Shown here one piece after another: positions 1-13,276 of a stretch of 64,000 nt of DNA (position 1 is its first letter; each line of letters starts with the position of its first letter). The stretch lies in the NCBI GenBank assembly GCA_963682175.1, contig OY821771.1, positions 38,894,201 to 38,958,200 of the forward strand, in the 5' to 3' direction. The position numbers and the translations under genes were made by a program. This DNA is from Triglochin maritima (taxonomy: Eukaryota; Streptophyta; Magnoliopsida; Alismatales; Juncaginaceae). The notes beneath the pieces were generated by a model. The model was given only the letters and a program-made list of their open reading frames with translations, did no database searches and was not told the DNA's origin.

Positions 1-234
1 GTTTATCCAAGCAAGTAAAATGCATATAACGTTTATTAATTTATCTTAGAATGTATATCTCTCTTTTTTGAAAATTCTACCACATCTACAAATGATGCAT
101 CCAATTGCAAGCTTATGATTTTGAATCATTATATGAAATTTTGTAGTAGTGAAGCTAGTGGAAGTTGTTGAAATTTCTTGTGACAGGTGACTTGTACCCA
201 TAGTTTAATTATTTAAAACGTTGTTATCTTTCAG

Positions 235-3161
235 CTAGTACTGGTCATCGTTCCATGCATACGCTGGTTTCTGCCACTCATGCTCTGAGAAGTGATATAA
301 CTGATACAGACAACATGTACTCTGGGGAATGCCAGGATCCAAGTATTTTACACAAAGAAATAACTAAAGGAAATCTTCTTATCTGTAGTTACTCGATCCG
401 TTTTGTGCTGGGTATCTCCTCCATTAAGAAAGCTTTAGAAACAGCAAAGAATGTTAGTGCGATTGGGGTTATTTTTCTGATGGATCCTTTTGTTACTGGC
501 TACCAACTGAACCCGACTCCAATGAGTATGCCTGGAATAATAATTCCCACTCCCATAGATTCCAAGGTATGTACCTCTTTCCCGATCTTACCTTTTCATG
601 TTAAAGCATGCATACATAATCAGTCATATGCATGCATTCTGAGTAAATTATAAAAATAGCTAGGAGCAGTTTTATGTTTTTAACGTACCGTAGCGTTAGA
701 GACATCTGCTCCTTACCACCGTTTGTTATTTCCTTTATGCAAAAAAACATTTACATGCTCAATTTGTGCTTCCATTCCACAATGTCAGTGTAGCATAGGA
801 GTTCTGATGTGTTTATTGTATTATTATATTTAAATAAAAGGTTACTGTGATCATAATTACATGTTAAAAGGGAAATTCCATGGGAGTGACAATGTAGTCC
901 TTAGAAACTACACATATTATGATCTTGTATTGAATCTGTGATTTTAAGAAATTGAGATGATTTTCTGAAGAGTGCTTGTGAAATTGTTGGCATTTGTGAA
1001 CAAGCCGACCAAGTGGCATTCATGAAGTGCTCTTTCAATTGTCCTATGGAAACATGGTCGACAACTGCGCTTCGTGATTTTGGCTGCTAAGTTTGTAAAG
1101 TTATCTAGTCTGGGATTAAAAAATGTAATTGTGGTCAAGATTTCTTCTTTAGATGGGTGGTGGTTTTATTTATATATTTGTATTCACCCCTCAATTATTT
1201 TATGACAGAATTTTCTCAAGTACTACAATGATTCCTTGGTAAGAGATGATGACTCAAAGTCGATAAAGAAGTTTGGAGCAACTGCAAAAATATTAGGTGG
1301 TCAGAGAGCTAATTACAGCAGCGTAGCACCAAAAGTTGTGTATTATTCAGCTAGAGGACCTGATCCAGAGGATGATTCTTTCCATGATGCTGACATTATG
1401 AAGCCCAATCTAATAGCACCTGGAAACCTCATATGGGGAGCTTGGAGCCTTCTTGGTACTGATTCCACCGAATTTTTAGGTATGGTTTTTATAGTTGCTG
1501 TTATTATACTTTTCACATACAATTAGCATTTAATGTATTTGGGCCTTAATTTGTACATGCCAATTTCTTGAAAGAATATGCTATAATTACTAGGAAATCT
1601 TACTCTATTAGAAGAAAGATTGTATATGATATTACTCTGGCCTACCACTTCTTCACACCTAGTAGGGTTAGAGCTTGTGGATTTAATTGTTTTTATTTAG
1701 TGCTTCAGATTCTTTTCACAACAATAGTTATAAATATGGACATTACTAAATATACATGACATTCAATATTGAGAGTTTTTATTTGGCTAGAAACGGAGAT
1801 AACAGACGTAACGACGAAACATATGTAACTATTGTAACCATCGTAACAGTCGAACGTTGTAACTGTTAATCCTTATTTTATTTTTTCCATCTCCATTTAT
1901 ATAAAGAGGAGATTGTATTTGTTTTTTGTAGATCAAGAGAAATAAGAACTTCTAGTTTTTCTCCTTACATACTGGTTTCATGTTTGATTTGCTTTGAGTT
2001 GATTCCAAAGATTGTTGTTCACTTTACAACACCGTGGTATTTTTCGTTATCTTTGTTACCTTCGTTGGTGCATACAGGTGAAAGTTATGCATTAATATCT
2101 GGTACAAGTATGGCTGCTCCTCATGTTGCTGGATTAGCTGCGATGATTAAGCAGAAGTTTCCGAATTTCAGTCCTGCTGCTGTTGCTTCTGCACTCTCCA
2201 CAACTGCTACGCTCCACGACAAGAAAGGTGGCCCCATAATGGCCCAGCGAGCTCACACCAATCCTGATGCAACTCAGTCACCAGCGACACCCTTCGACAT
2301 GGGAAGTGGTTTCGTTAATGCAACAGCTGCATTAGATCCCGGTCTCATATTTGATTCCAGTAAGTCATATTATTATGATCTTATTGCATATTTTTATCAT
2401 GATTTTATTGTCAAGTAGAAATTGTCGAATCCTAGAATCGTTGGTACTCAATTTTGTAAAGGAAAAAAACATACAAGTCTGATGCGGGGAAATGAAGTAG
2501 AAGCTTACTGAAACAATAGGAGTAATTTATTCTTCACTGGCGTGGCCAGGTTAAGGCATTGTTGTTGTTAATTATCACTGCAGTGTGTTAAAACCTTATG
2601 AAAAATTGTTTGGGCAAGTGACTATTACTTCTGTAGTCTTCCTCGAGGCAATATGTATTTCCTATATTGATGATAAAACGTTTGCATCTTATTGCCTTTA
2701 TTGTGACTTTGATTTCTAAGAAAATATTCTGTGTATTTGCAGGTTTCGATGATTTTAAGGCATTCATATGTGGGATCAATGGGTCAGCTCCTGTCGTTCT
2801 AAACTACACTGGCCTCACCTGTGGGGACACTACTATAAACCCCGCCGACCTCAACCTACCTTCCATAACAATTTCGAAACTAAATCAGTCCAGAACTGTT
2901 TCAAGAACAGTTAGAAACGTTGCCAACAACGAGACTTACCGGATCAGTTGGAGTGCTCCTTACGGAGTTTCCATGTTCGTGACCCCTACACGGTTCTTCA
3001 TCACTTCCGGGCACCTCCAGAACTTGACAATTCTTCTGAATGCCACCATGAACAGCTCATATGCTAGCTTTGGAAGAATTGGGCTGTATGGTGACCAAGG
3101 ACATGTCTCCAACATTCCAATATCAGTGATTGCAAAAACAAAGTACAACACTACAAATTGA
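235..3161 (+). CDS. Subtilisin-like serine protease, SBT2-type, C-terminal part
   Basis: Plant subtilases are secreted serine proteases acting in the apoplast. Four coding exons are visible: 235-566, 1209-1479, 2078-2359 and 2743-3161, all with GT/AG borders and compatible phases, giving about 433 residues up to the stop. The catalytic serine motif GTSMAAPHVAGLAA is at the start of exon 3. PDPEDDSFHDADIMKPNLIAPG before it and DMGSGFVNATAALDPGLIFD after it are typical of the SBT2 branch. The last exon is the fibronectin-III-like C-terminal domain (SRTVRNVANNETYRISW) with several N-glycosylation sequons. The first exon is the protease-associated/substrate region. The signal peptide, prodomain and catalytic Asp and His must lie left of the window. 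The first visible exon is preceded by an acceptor (ctttcag), so the gene is cut by the window edge and not necessarily truncated. No frame breaks were seen. Confidence 0.93.
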
Positions 3162-5089
3162 TGAGTGATTGAGCCTTCTGTTGTTTTTACAAAATGTGGC
3201 CCAATTTGTTGTTTGGGTTTTGGGTGTAAATGTATAAAAGCACTTTGAGTTAATGTGCAGCATAATATAATGGTTTGAATTCTACCAAACTCTATTGGTG
3301 TTAGTGTTACCTTGTTTGTTTAGTTGTGTAGCTAAAATGTCCTTCAAGTTCTGAGTCCTTTGGGTGCAATGCAAAAAATTATTCCCCTCCTTATTTTTAG
3401 TTCCTTGGTTGTTTTGCATGAAGTTTTGTGGTACTTGTCTGATCACGACGAGGGTACATAATAAGTTAAAAAATGGGTAAATTTAATTATGATTAACACT
3501 TTGATCCCCTGAAATTTGAAATGTCGTCCCTTAGACATAATTGTGGGTGATGTATGATATGAGAACCAAAATTGAGGGACGTCACCAGATAAAGAATCAC
3601 AACATAATGCGATGTAAAAAGCATTACCAACCTTAAGGTATGTACACTCAATCATAGGGCATGTTATCTTATCGTTGTGTTCCTCCAAATTTGTATTCCC
3701 TAAACCTTAAATCTCGAGCACAAATTTTTGAGGTTTAACTGAACCCTAATCACGTAGCACGATAGCGGAACCATGAATACAACAACTAAAATACTTAGAA
3801 TTCAGTATGCGGGGGTTCATAACAGCAGGAATGACCCTAACCCTAATCACACCAAAACTAACAAAAATAAGGCCCTTCAACATAATTGTGGGTGATGTTG
3901 ATAAGAGGACCCAAATTGAGGGGTGCCTCCTTAAATTTGATTTGTGTAACATTGACTCCAACGGTATCAAAAATTGCTACGTCACACCTATGCTTAAAAT
4001 GTTACATAAATCAAAGTTTAAGGGATGTAAGTGTGACATTTTAAACTTCAAATGATCAAAATGTTATTTCATCATAGTTGAGGGGGTATGTTCTATTTTA
4101 CCCTAAAATTTTACATAATGATGAATGGGAAAAATAGAAACTCGTGAAAGATATATTGGAAAAATAAGCTACATAAAACTCTACAAGAACATATGTAAGT
4201 ACGACAGATATACAACAAATACAATGCATACTAAAAGTACATGAAGAAAAATCTTGGTATGAAAGGTCAAAAGGAAAACATCTTTTCACTCTTGTTACAT
4301 CGCAGAAGGCAGAAATCTCTTCGGTCTTAAGAAGTTTTGAACTAACTTGTCGAGCTTTAAGAAGTTTTATATAAATTGAAATGACTTAACTAATTACAAA
4401 CCAACAATTTTACATGTTCAAATCTCACTAGTTACAAATCAATAATTGAAGTCTAGGTAATTGGTTCCATTAAATATTTAAATACTCAAAAATTGCAAAA
4501 AATAATTTTTTTAAATATTTATATTTTTTTTAAAACTCTATATATTTTTAAAAACTATTTTTATAAAACATAATTAAATATTTTGTAATTTTAAAATATA
4601 AAAATTATCTGATTTCATTAGTTTAAATATAATGAAATTTATGAGTATTTTTTAAGTTCCAAAAACTGAGTATTTCATTAGTTCCAAAAACATATTCATT
4701 TTTTTGCAATTTTTTAGTATTTGTTTGCAATTTTTACAGCACATATAATGAAATGTATGGATTCTAGATTTATTCAGAGTGCTTCTGTAAATTTTCCATT
4801 AAATATTAATAAAACTAACATTATCAAATGGCTAACGGAAATGACATTGGAATTTTTTTAATAACATTAGAACAATTTGTTTGATTTTTCGGTGGTATTA
4901 GTGGAAATAGTGACTTTCAGATAACATAGGATCAATTTCATTGTTTCTTGATGACAATTGACACCAATCAAAATACCCAGGCGGGAGTAGTTATCCCCAG
5001 ATACACGACTTTAATGGACTACAATTGCAAACCTTCCAAACTTCGTGTACCTCCGGATGGCACATCCATCCTCGCCCTTTACTTCGCCG
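3162..5089. other. Intergenic region with an imperfectly repeated non-coding block
   Basis: No supportable gene. Two related segments, about 3515-3590 and 3870-3935, share the core cataattgtgggtgatgt followed by an aattgaggg motif, and the surrounding text (3490-4100) resembles degenerate non-coding plant dispersed repeat. From 4450 to 4900 the sequence is very AT-rich with poly-A and poly-T runs. The last 150 bases are presumably the promoter and 5' leader of the next gene. Confidence 0.45.
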
Positions 5090-6397
5090 ATGGACGGCGC
5101 TTCCACCTCCGACGACCCTCAACCGGAAGAAACCCGACAATACACTGTCGATAAAGAAGAGAAGAAGCCCGAATCATCGGACCTGGATTCCGGACCCGCA
5201 CCCGTCGAGCCCAACCCCGAGTCTCTCGAGGCGCTGGCGAGGGCCATCTCCTCGACCTTTGGGGGCGTCATTAAGGACTTCGACTCCAAGTCCGTGGCCG
5301 TGAGTGGAAGCCAGGATGAGCTCGGTCGGTCCTTGGATCGCCTCACTGCCGGTACTCCTAATTTATGACTTTTAAAATGCTAATTTCGATATCGGAATTA
5401 GGAGGAATTGGTTGTTTCGAAGTGTTAGATTTCGATTGTTGTGATCACTTACTTGTAAAGAGCTCAAAATTAGTGTACTTCCTCCGCTAATATTGAGTAG
5501 TCGTTTATTCCAGTTTAGTTGGTTAGTTTCACTTTTAAACCAGAGATTAGTGGAAATCATAAAAAATGTGGGATTAAACTTGAGTAGAAGCAGTGAGCAC
5601 CTTGTTATTGACTCAGACCATAGTTGTGAATGTGAATTATAAGTGAAGGTCTTCATCATTATGATCATTTGTGGCGATTTAAGCATAAACGCTAAAACCT
5701 CCAATTGCTTGCCGGAGTATGCCTCATGCTTAAACCATATTTGCCTTTCTTAGTGTTACTACCTCCTGCTAATAGCGAGTAGCTTTGTATGCCAATGCAT
5801 TAGGTTAGTTTTGCCCAAACTAGAGTTCAGTTGAAATCGTGAGCTATGTATTGAACTTAGGTAAAAGCATCTTTATTGTGGATACACCCTGATCCGAACC
5901 CGTCCTCAGATCCATGTCCATCATCAGCACTTGATGAGTTTTCTTCAATCAAGCCATAATTGTGAATGTAGAATCCCCTTATAAGCAGTGGAATACGATT
6001 TTTTCTTCATTTGTTGACGTTGCCTTTAGTAGTAGCTTGTGCACTAGTACGATGTATTTTTGTGAAAATTTCTAGTTTATTTATTGCTTTTATTTGAATG
6101 ACATAATTATAGAAGGAAATTTGATAAAGCTTACCAACTAACTTTCTAAACCCATTTGACATCGTTTCTGTGACTTTGAATTTTTAATTGTTTCAGTTAG
6201 CTTGTTTTCTTATTATTGCAGAGCTGGATAAATTATTGGAAGATGCACCCTTGCCGTTTATGATGCAGCATGCAGCCAAAATTGTAGCTCTTCGAAAGAG
6301 AGTTTCTGCACTTAACTCACTATTGACATCAATACAACGCCGCATTGACAAAATCAATCTCTTAATTTCAACAAGTGACCCTCATTGTAATACTTGA
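5090..6397 (+). CDS. SNAPIN-like / BLOC-1 subunit family protein
   Basis: Two exons, 5090-5351 and 6222-6397, join in phase (GCC G|AG) into a 145-residue protein, close to the length of animal SNAPIN (about 136). I chose the ATG at 5090 (MDGASTSDD); an upstream in-frame ATG at 5045 would add 15 residues. Residues 1-45 are acidic and probably disordered. From about residue 45 (LEALARAISSTFGGVIKD, QDELGRSLDRLTAELDKLL) to about 135 (IVALRKRVSALNSLLTSIQ, RRIDKINLL) the protein looks like a continuous amphipathic helix/coiled coil, as in SNAPIN. Family members are SNARE-associated subunits of BLOC-1 or related complexes that act in endosome-to-vacuole trafficking. Assignment rests on my recognition of the pattern, not on a search. 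Confidence 0.75.
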
Positions 6398-8139
6398 TCG
6401 TTAGCAATCACTACGAAAAGCATATATTCTCTAATTTATTTACCTGCTAGCATTTCTATTGTGTTTATTATGATTCCTGTACTTATGGTGCATAAAGGTG
6501 CATAGCTAAGAGAAGTACACCTATACTTTGTAACGACTTGAAAATGGGAAACATCATTTATCCTATCTTTGTATCCTTCTCAATGGATCTAGGGATCTAG
6601 GATAATACAATCAATACTTTATTCTTCTATTCTGATAGTTTCTAGCATCCCTTAAAAAATCCCATACACATAGAATGGATAATGATTTTTTTAAACATCC
6701 TTTTTTAAGTTTACTAACAATCTATTTCATATTGAAATTATTAAGCTTAAAATGTATAGTTGAGTATGATATATAATAGTAAGGCTTTACGATTAGCTGC
6801 TAAGGTGACTCACTGACTAGTGACTCCATATTGTTCTACAGGTACAGAAACAAATATATGTAGCTCATCTTGACAAATCCAGCCTATCAATTTGCATTGA
6901 AACTTTGTCATGGATTGAGTTATTGGCTTGTGCTAGATTTTTTCCCTTTATGACATCGTTCACATTCTTGCGAAAAAAGGTATGCATCTTTTAAAATTTT
7001 CAAAGAAATGATGCTGCCATTTGTTCATCAGGTAATTCTTTCTACGAGAGTCACAAAAGGCCGAAGCTTTTCATTTGAAATAAATTGTAATATTGAACAA
7101 TTTAATAAACCTTTGTTCTTATATTTTCAGTAGGATCATGTATGAGGCCCTTGTTTGTGAAGGAAATCCATGATGTGTTTGTAGTATGCAATATGAAGTG
7201 GGTAGCAGGAATCAAACCTGCATCGTTAAGACTGACATAGAAATATGCTACTGACGTGGGTAAAGTTAAAGCAAGAATAATATTTATTATCTATTTGATC
7301 GATCTATTCTATAGAATTAAAGTGGTTTTTAAAAATTCCTTCTACCTCACTCTAACCAACTAGGTAATCATGGATGTTCCACAAATACTCCTATTTTTTA
7401 GAGCATCACTTTTCTCCAGTACATTTTATGTCATATGAAGAATTTTCATTTTTATATTCCTTTCGTCATGTTGTTGTAGGCTTAGATGCTTGATACACCA
7501 TTTTCAAATGAAGCTATAGTTGAATTCAACATAAAATTTTGCTGGTACAATATAAAGTTAATGTGCATCACAGAATGATGTCTCAAGCTATTTGAGGATT
7601 TTGGTGGATCTATTTCAGGTTGAGATGCATCACTTTGTGATATCCTTTTATGTTCTGTGAACTAGGTTTTAGCTGTGATAATTGAGTTTGCTATCTCCAT
7701 CTTATAGATAAAGATAATCCTTTAACTTCCAACATGCTATCTTATGTTATCCAGTTCATGTTTTCAAGTTTTTTCACGATTGACTACACTTAGTACAGAA
7801 CGACAGATCAACCAAACATTGGGTTACTGTCTTACTTAAAAGAAGGCATTGGATTTTCCGAATAATTGTTTGCCAATTTAACATGTTATTTTTATTTGTT
7901 TATCTTGTAAAATTTGAAGTGAGGATCTCCAAATCTAAATTCTAAACCACACTGTTCTTAAAGCTGTCAATGTTTAGCAATGCAATGCTAGAAGACAATA
8001 TGTAGCATATTTCAACATACATCAGTCATCAGTGTTGAAAACTCGGCATGAAATTATTTCCCAGATTAAAAATATCATTACATCGCATATCTTTTATACA
8101 TGAGAGAAAAACATAAAGGCAGTAACACCATTGTTCTTT
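6398..8139. other. Intergenic region, no gene seen
   Basis: About 1.7 kb between the convergent SNAPIN-like gene and psbP. It is AT-rich with stops in all frames and no recognisable protein motif. It must hold the 3' ends of both flanking transcripts. I see no RNA gene or mobile-element termini here. Confidence 0.5.
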
Positions 8140-9578
8140 CTAAGCAACATTGAAGGAGCTGGAAGCTGTTTCCACAGACTTCCTGGCTCCCTTGAACCAC
8201 CTCTTATCTCCGGCTTGTGCCTTACATATGTAGAGCTTTCCATCCTTGACAGCAGCTGTGATAAGCTGGTGCTTCCCACCCTCATCTCCATCAGCTGTCC
8301 TTGTCAGCACCGACACGGTGTAGTACTGGGTTCCGCCAATCACCGGAGTAGATGTCTCCAATATGTTGGCTGATGCCACCGCAGATGGTTCAAACCCACC
8401 CTAGTTGATTTGAACTCAGATAAGTAAAATGTGTTTGGTATAACTTTGTAAGTTGCTGGAAAATTTAGACAGTAGATTACATGGATTTGAGGCATGAGAA
8501 TTCTAAAGATGGTTAATAACATACTCTTCTAACATAGGTATTGTATAGTGTGGTATTATATTCTAGAGATATTGTGATCTTATTTGTACGCGGATCTACT
8601 TATATGAGTTATTGTTGCTTTTAGATTGTTTGCAATTAAAAGATAGAGATGAGTAACATCAGTACAGAGGCCAAAAGTAATAATACCACTATTGTAACAA
8701 ACTACCATTGCTATGCCTTATTTCATTTCTAGTTATGATGATGGCATTGCATGCTTTGGGGAGCTCACCTCAGCTTCTGTTTTACCAAAGAAAGCTTGTT
8801 TCCCTAGCAAGTAGTCAAACTGCAGAAAACCAAAACCATCTTAAGTCAGAGATGTGTGTGTATGTCCAGAAATAAATTGATCTTATATCTAAAATCCAAG
8901 AGATTAGAGTGTGGAATATATTTATATTTGAAACCTGTCCAAGGAACTCCTCTGGAGTGCCATAGTCTGTGATCTTGCCCTTGTCCGTGGGAACTATCAT
9001 GACAGAGACATTGCTGATGGTGTCAAAGTTGTCCTCGTACCTCAGCACCTGCCCCGAGAATTCCCTCTCCTTGCTGGGGTTCCACTTGGATGGAATCAGC
9101 AGCTTGAATCCATTCCCATTGTACTCCGAGAACTCAGTGTTCTTCTTGGGCTTCCCAAACACATTTGCTTCACCACCAGGACAAAGACTTCAGCTCATCA
9201 AGACATGCTAGTATGTTCTAAAGTTGCTTGTTTTACTGAGTAAAGATCTCATGTTATTGCAATTTGATCTTTTATTATGGAAATGGTCTAAATGGAGTTT
9301 AATGTGTTATTAACTATGATGTTTCTTGATTATTTACCGGCTTCTCCATAAGCAGCATCAGCGGGGTTGACCTTAGAACCAACTGCAGCTGCTCCCACCA
9401 GGATGGTAAGCGTGAGGCGTCGAGAGACTGCTGAGTTGCCATCTTCAACTTCCACAGAGGTCGTCTGGGCCCGGCAGACAAGCTGAGTGGGCTTTGCGGC
9501 GACCACGGAGTGGCGGTGAGAGGCTGTTTTGGAAGTGGATGGGGTATAAGTGTGGAGGAAGCATGTAGTCGATGCCAT
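8140..9578 (-). CDS. psbP: Oxygen-evolving enhancer protein 2 (PsbP, 23 kDa), chloroplast precursor
   Basis: PsbP binds the lumenal face of photosystem II and stabilises the Mn4CaO5 cluster and its Ca2+ and Cl- requirement. Four exons on the minus strand, 9578-9338, 9167-8935, 8819-8769 and 8400-8140, give 261 codons plus stop, the usual precursor length. Residues 1 to about 76 are the bipartite transit peptide: a Ser/Thr-rich stromal part ([20 protein letters not shown]), then [23 protein letters not shown], a twin-arginine plus hydrophobic lumenal signal ending near the AXA cleavage site. The mature protein starts [18 protein letters not shown] and carries [51 protein letters not shown] and [10 protein letters not shown], all family hallmarks. 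The exon 2/3 junction reads [15 protein letters not shown]; most relatives I know have GQVDYLLG. No frame breaks, so probably functional. Confidence 0.97.
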
Positions 9579-9781
9579 ATTTCTCTAGTTAAGTTTGATT
9601 CCCACACTTACAAGTCCACCACTGAAGTCTCAGTTGTGGGCTTTGGTGGGAGTGTGTTTTCTTATCTTGGGGTGGTGGGGTGTCGGCGGATATGGGAGGG
9701 TGAGTGATGTGGTGGTGAATGAGTGGGAGATATTTGGATAGGATTTGGAAGAATTTGATTGGTCCATGTTGGCGCTAAATC

Positions 9782-9832
9782 TTCTGGGTTTGCTGAATGT
9801 GTATATTTGTGGAACATTCAGCAAACCCAGAA
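9782..9832. repeat. Perfect 19-bp inverted repeat upstream of psbP
   Basis: Arms at 9782-9800 (ttctgggtttgctgaatgt) and 9814-9832 are exact reverse complements separated by 13 nt. The hairpin lies about 205-255 bp upstream of the psbP start codon. It could be a regulatory palindrome, a transcribed hairpin or a tiny foldback remnant; the sequence does not decide. Confidence 0.75.
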
Positions 9833-11381
9833 ATATCGATGGTGTCGAGCTGATGGATTTTTTCGAGCAAAATCAGAGCAAAATCGGGCGAACATCGAGC
9901 GATCTATCGATCCCGAGCAGAACTTGACAGCCCTAGTTCTCTGGTGTAGGTTATTATTTATTTGCAATTGTGGATTGAAAGTCCTAAGTCAAGAGTGTGG
10001 AAGCCTTCGGCATGTGTTCTGCTCGTTGGTGTCGAGCTCGTACGGATCAATGATTTTTAGAAGAAAAATATGACCACCGTTCTTAGGGTTTTGAGTTCAA
10101 ATATTGACATATACTAGATGGTCAAGTAGTAAGCAAAATAGCTAATAATATGAGTGAGAAAACTTGAAGTTTCAATGTAAATGTATATTTGTATCAGTCA
10201 CTAGCGAATTAAAACTTTGGGAAATAATATCTTAGTAAACTTAATTGAAAAATTCTGTCTTGAGATAATCAAGATCAGAAATCAAATCTCACCAGTTTCA
10301 TTCTAATGTTTAGGAGGTTTAGATTTAAAATGGGGGTGGGTGGAATAGAATAAATAAAATATAAATAAATGATATTTGGTAATTAAGTTTTAAACTTAAA
10401 ACACTAGAAAAGTTTTAAATTTTAGTTGATTGATAATAAAGGAAATAAAATTGTTCATAATATACTGTCTCCAATGTCGTGTATCATGGACGACCTATTG
10501 CTTAACCAATATCACATGCATTGTGTTAATTGGTTCAATACTTCAATCTCATAAAAGATTCCCATCTCACCTGAGCCAGGAATGGGCTAGTTTGTAATAG
10601 GATTTTATGTTCTACAATTGGGAAGATAAAATTGAGACTTACTATCAGATGATTTGCGGTGCTTCACTTAATTTTTATTTATTATTTATGAAAGAGCTCC
10701 ACTTAATCATATAAAAGATTTGTATTATCATAATGATATTTCTTGTGTAAGGGAAGGGAGTGTGGTGTGAACAACAGTCAACAACATTTTATTCTTATGT
10801 GCCCTTGCCAACAGAAACACCAGGAAGTTGTTAACGCGTCTTCTTTTAAGAAGAAACGTATCTGATCGGCTAGGTGTTGATGTCTTTCCCTTTGGTGTTC
10901 GATACATCTTCATTTCAACAGACGTTGAAATGCATAAACGTCTACCAACCAATTTATCTTCTTTTTTATGGCAGTTTTTATGTGTCTTGTATATCGTTAT
11001 TACTCGCTTTTTATTTATTTGAGAAATAAGTGTTGCTAATTTTTTTTGCAATTTCCTAATTTTCTTGGGGGTGTACGTTTGTTCACATTTTTTTATTTAT
11101 GATGATATATTCCTATTTATTTAGTAATGATGGTGCAAATTACTTGTACATACATGTCCAAGATCAGACACACAAGTTATGATTTGAGAATATAAAAAAA
11201 AACCCAATTACTGCGGAGGTGCATGTTTATCTACCTTTTCAAAAAGGAAAACTATTATTGAACGCGGGCCTCCCCGGACGTGCAGCCATGTCAGTAACCA
11301 ACCACCTGAACACTATTGCATTGGGAGTGAGCGGTTTCCATATAAATGAGGATGACTATATTTATTTATAAAGAAATTGTG
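9833..11381. other. Intergenic region, no gene seen
   Basis: AT-rich DNA between the psbP promoter side and the Copia element. Several short ORFs exist but none has recognisable motifs or splice context. Nothing further could be supported. Confidence 0.45.
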
Positions 11382-11386
11382 ATTCC

Positions 11387-11612
11387 TGTTATGAAATCCA
11401 AAGGTCATTGGATGATTCACCTTCTCCTCCTATAACTTCATCAACCTATCACATTCTCATTTGTAAACTCTTGTAACATACACCATTTCATTTGTCTCCT
11501 ATAGCCTATAAATAGGAGATCATTGTAATACTTTTGGTGATGATGAAATACTACAAATATTCTTCCCCAAATCTTTTATCTTCTTTGTTCCATGTATATT
11601 TATTTTATAACA
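11387..11612 (+). repeat. 5' LTR of the Copia element
   Basis: Begins TG and ends CA. It contains the promoter-like string cctataaataggagat. It differs from the 3' LTR at a number of positions (for example cattcacc versus catttac, and agatcattg versus agaccattg), so the insertion is not recent. Confidence 0.9.
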
Positions 11613-13004
11613 CGTTATCAGCACGAAAGTTCTACTGCCGGCTAAAACCATTGGTGTCACTCAAATCTCAAGGTAACAAATCCATGTTTTGATTCCCAAG
11701 GTGACATACATAAGTTCTTCCGTTTATCTGTCAAAAAATTATTTGTTTTGATCATAAAAGATGTTAGAAAGGTGATTCCATCTTGCATGATTAATTAAGA
11801 TATCATTTGCAATCAATTGAGGGTTGTATATGTATACTCTAGCTAAAAATGAAATAAAAAAATATTTTTGGACGTGTGAATCTCGGACAATGGTATATCT
11901 TAGTGTTTTACAACAACAACAAAAATCAGAATTTATAAGATCTTTTGTGACGTGATTATATGATATTTCGAATATTTATTTTGTTATTTTGGTCAATATA
12001 TTAATGTGCTTATGTTGGAAGGGAACCATTATTTAGTTCTTAATTTAAATCTTGCACAACAAATACATTTTTAAACTCGTGATTTTTTATTGGTTATTCT
12101 GGCATGTGCTATAATACATTGATGCATCAGTTAATAATTGTTGTTTTTACCCAACAAATTATGTTCAAAAGACAAAATAAAATAAAATCTAATGTCATGG
12201 TTTAGCATTGGTTATTATATTAATTTTTTTGTGAGAAAATGTTTTATATTGGTTAGTATTTTCTTTAGTCCAATATATTTCCATACTTGTGATTTTTATT
12301 CAGTTACGATGAGATTCTTCTAGATATTAATAATTTACATGCTAATATGTTGATATGCATAATTTCTATCTAAAAGGCATATATGGATGTTTTACTTACA
12401 TCTTGAATGTGTATTTGTTCATCATGAGGTAATTAATTTACCCACATGGTGCATAGAATATATCATGACAATTTTGTATATATATAAAATAAATGAGACT
12501 ACATATATACAATCAATATATGTTGGTTTTGGAATTGCTAATATCAACTTTTGTTTATCATATGATTCAAGTACATTATAATATATTCCGTTTTGAGATG
12601 TTTAATTTAGTATGCATCGATAAAAAGAAGAAGAAGAAGGTAATAAGTTGCATGCATGTACCAATTATGCTTTGATGCTTGTAAGTTATGACTTTTAACT
12701 TTATACTTGACATCATGGATAAGAATGACGTCTTATCATGGATTATGGACATCGAACCTAACTCATTGCCTTTTAAATATCAATGACTAGAGAAAGAAAC
12801 ATCAAATCAAGATAAAATAGAGGTTGTGATTTTCTTTTGCTATCCTATTTGTTAAAATGATTTTAAAAGTTTTATGATTTAATCTCATGTCTGTTTTTGT
12901 GGTTGGACAAAACATCGAGTTATTGATCTAAATTTCATGAATTCTCGATCAAATGAAACATGAAAAGAAATAGTTACATATTTAGTAGTGCTTCTAAAAT
13001 TGAA

Positions 13005-13045
<41 letters not shown>

Positions 13046-13227
13046 ATGCAACTTTGTATTGATTCACTTGCTTAGTATAAGTTATATGAATTCTTAGCAT
13101 CATGTTGATTAAAAGAGTATTTGTAAAGTGGTTCAAGCATGTGATTATTACTTGTTAATTTTGATGCATCACATGTTCATTCACAACCAATACGAACATT
13201 CATCTCGTGAGTACATAATATCCATCT

Positions 13228-13276
<49 letters not shown>

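Noticed and set aside
1770..1985. Possible LTR fragment in the subtilase intron (TATA-like tatataaagagg, gatcaagagaaataag).
   Set aside because: No matching TG/CA ends with a target duplication could be found; it may be ordinary intron or an old insertion.
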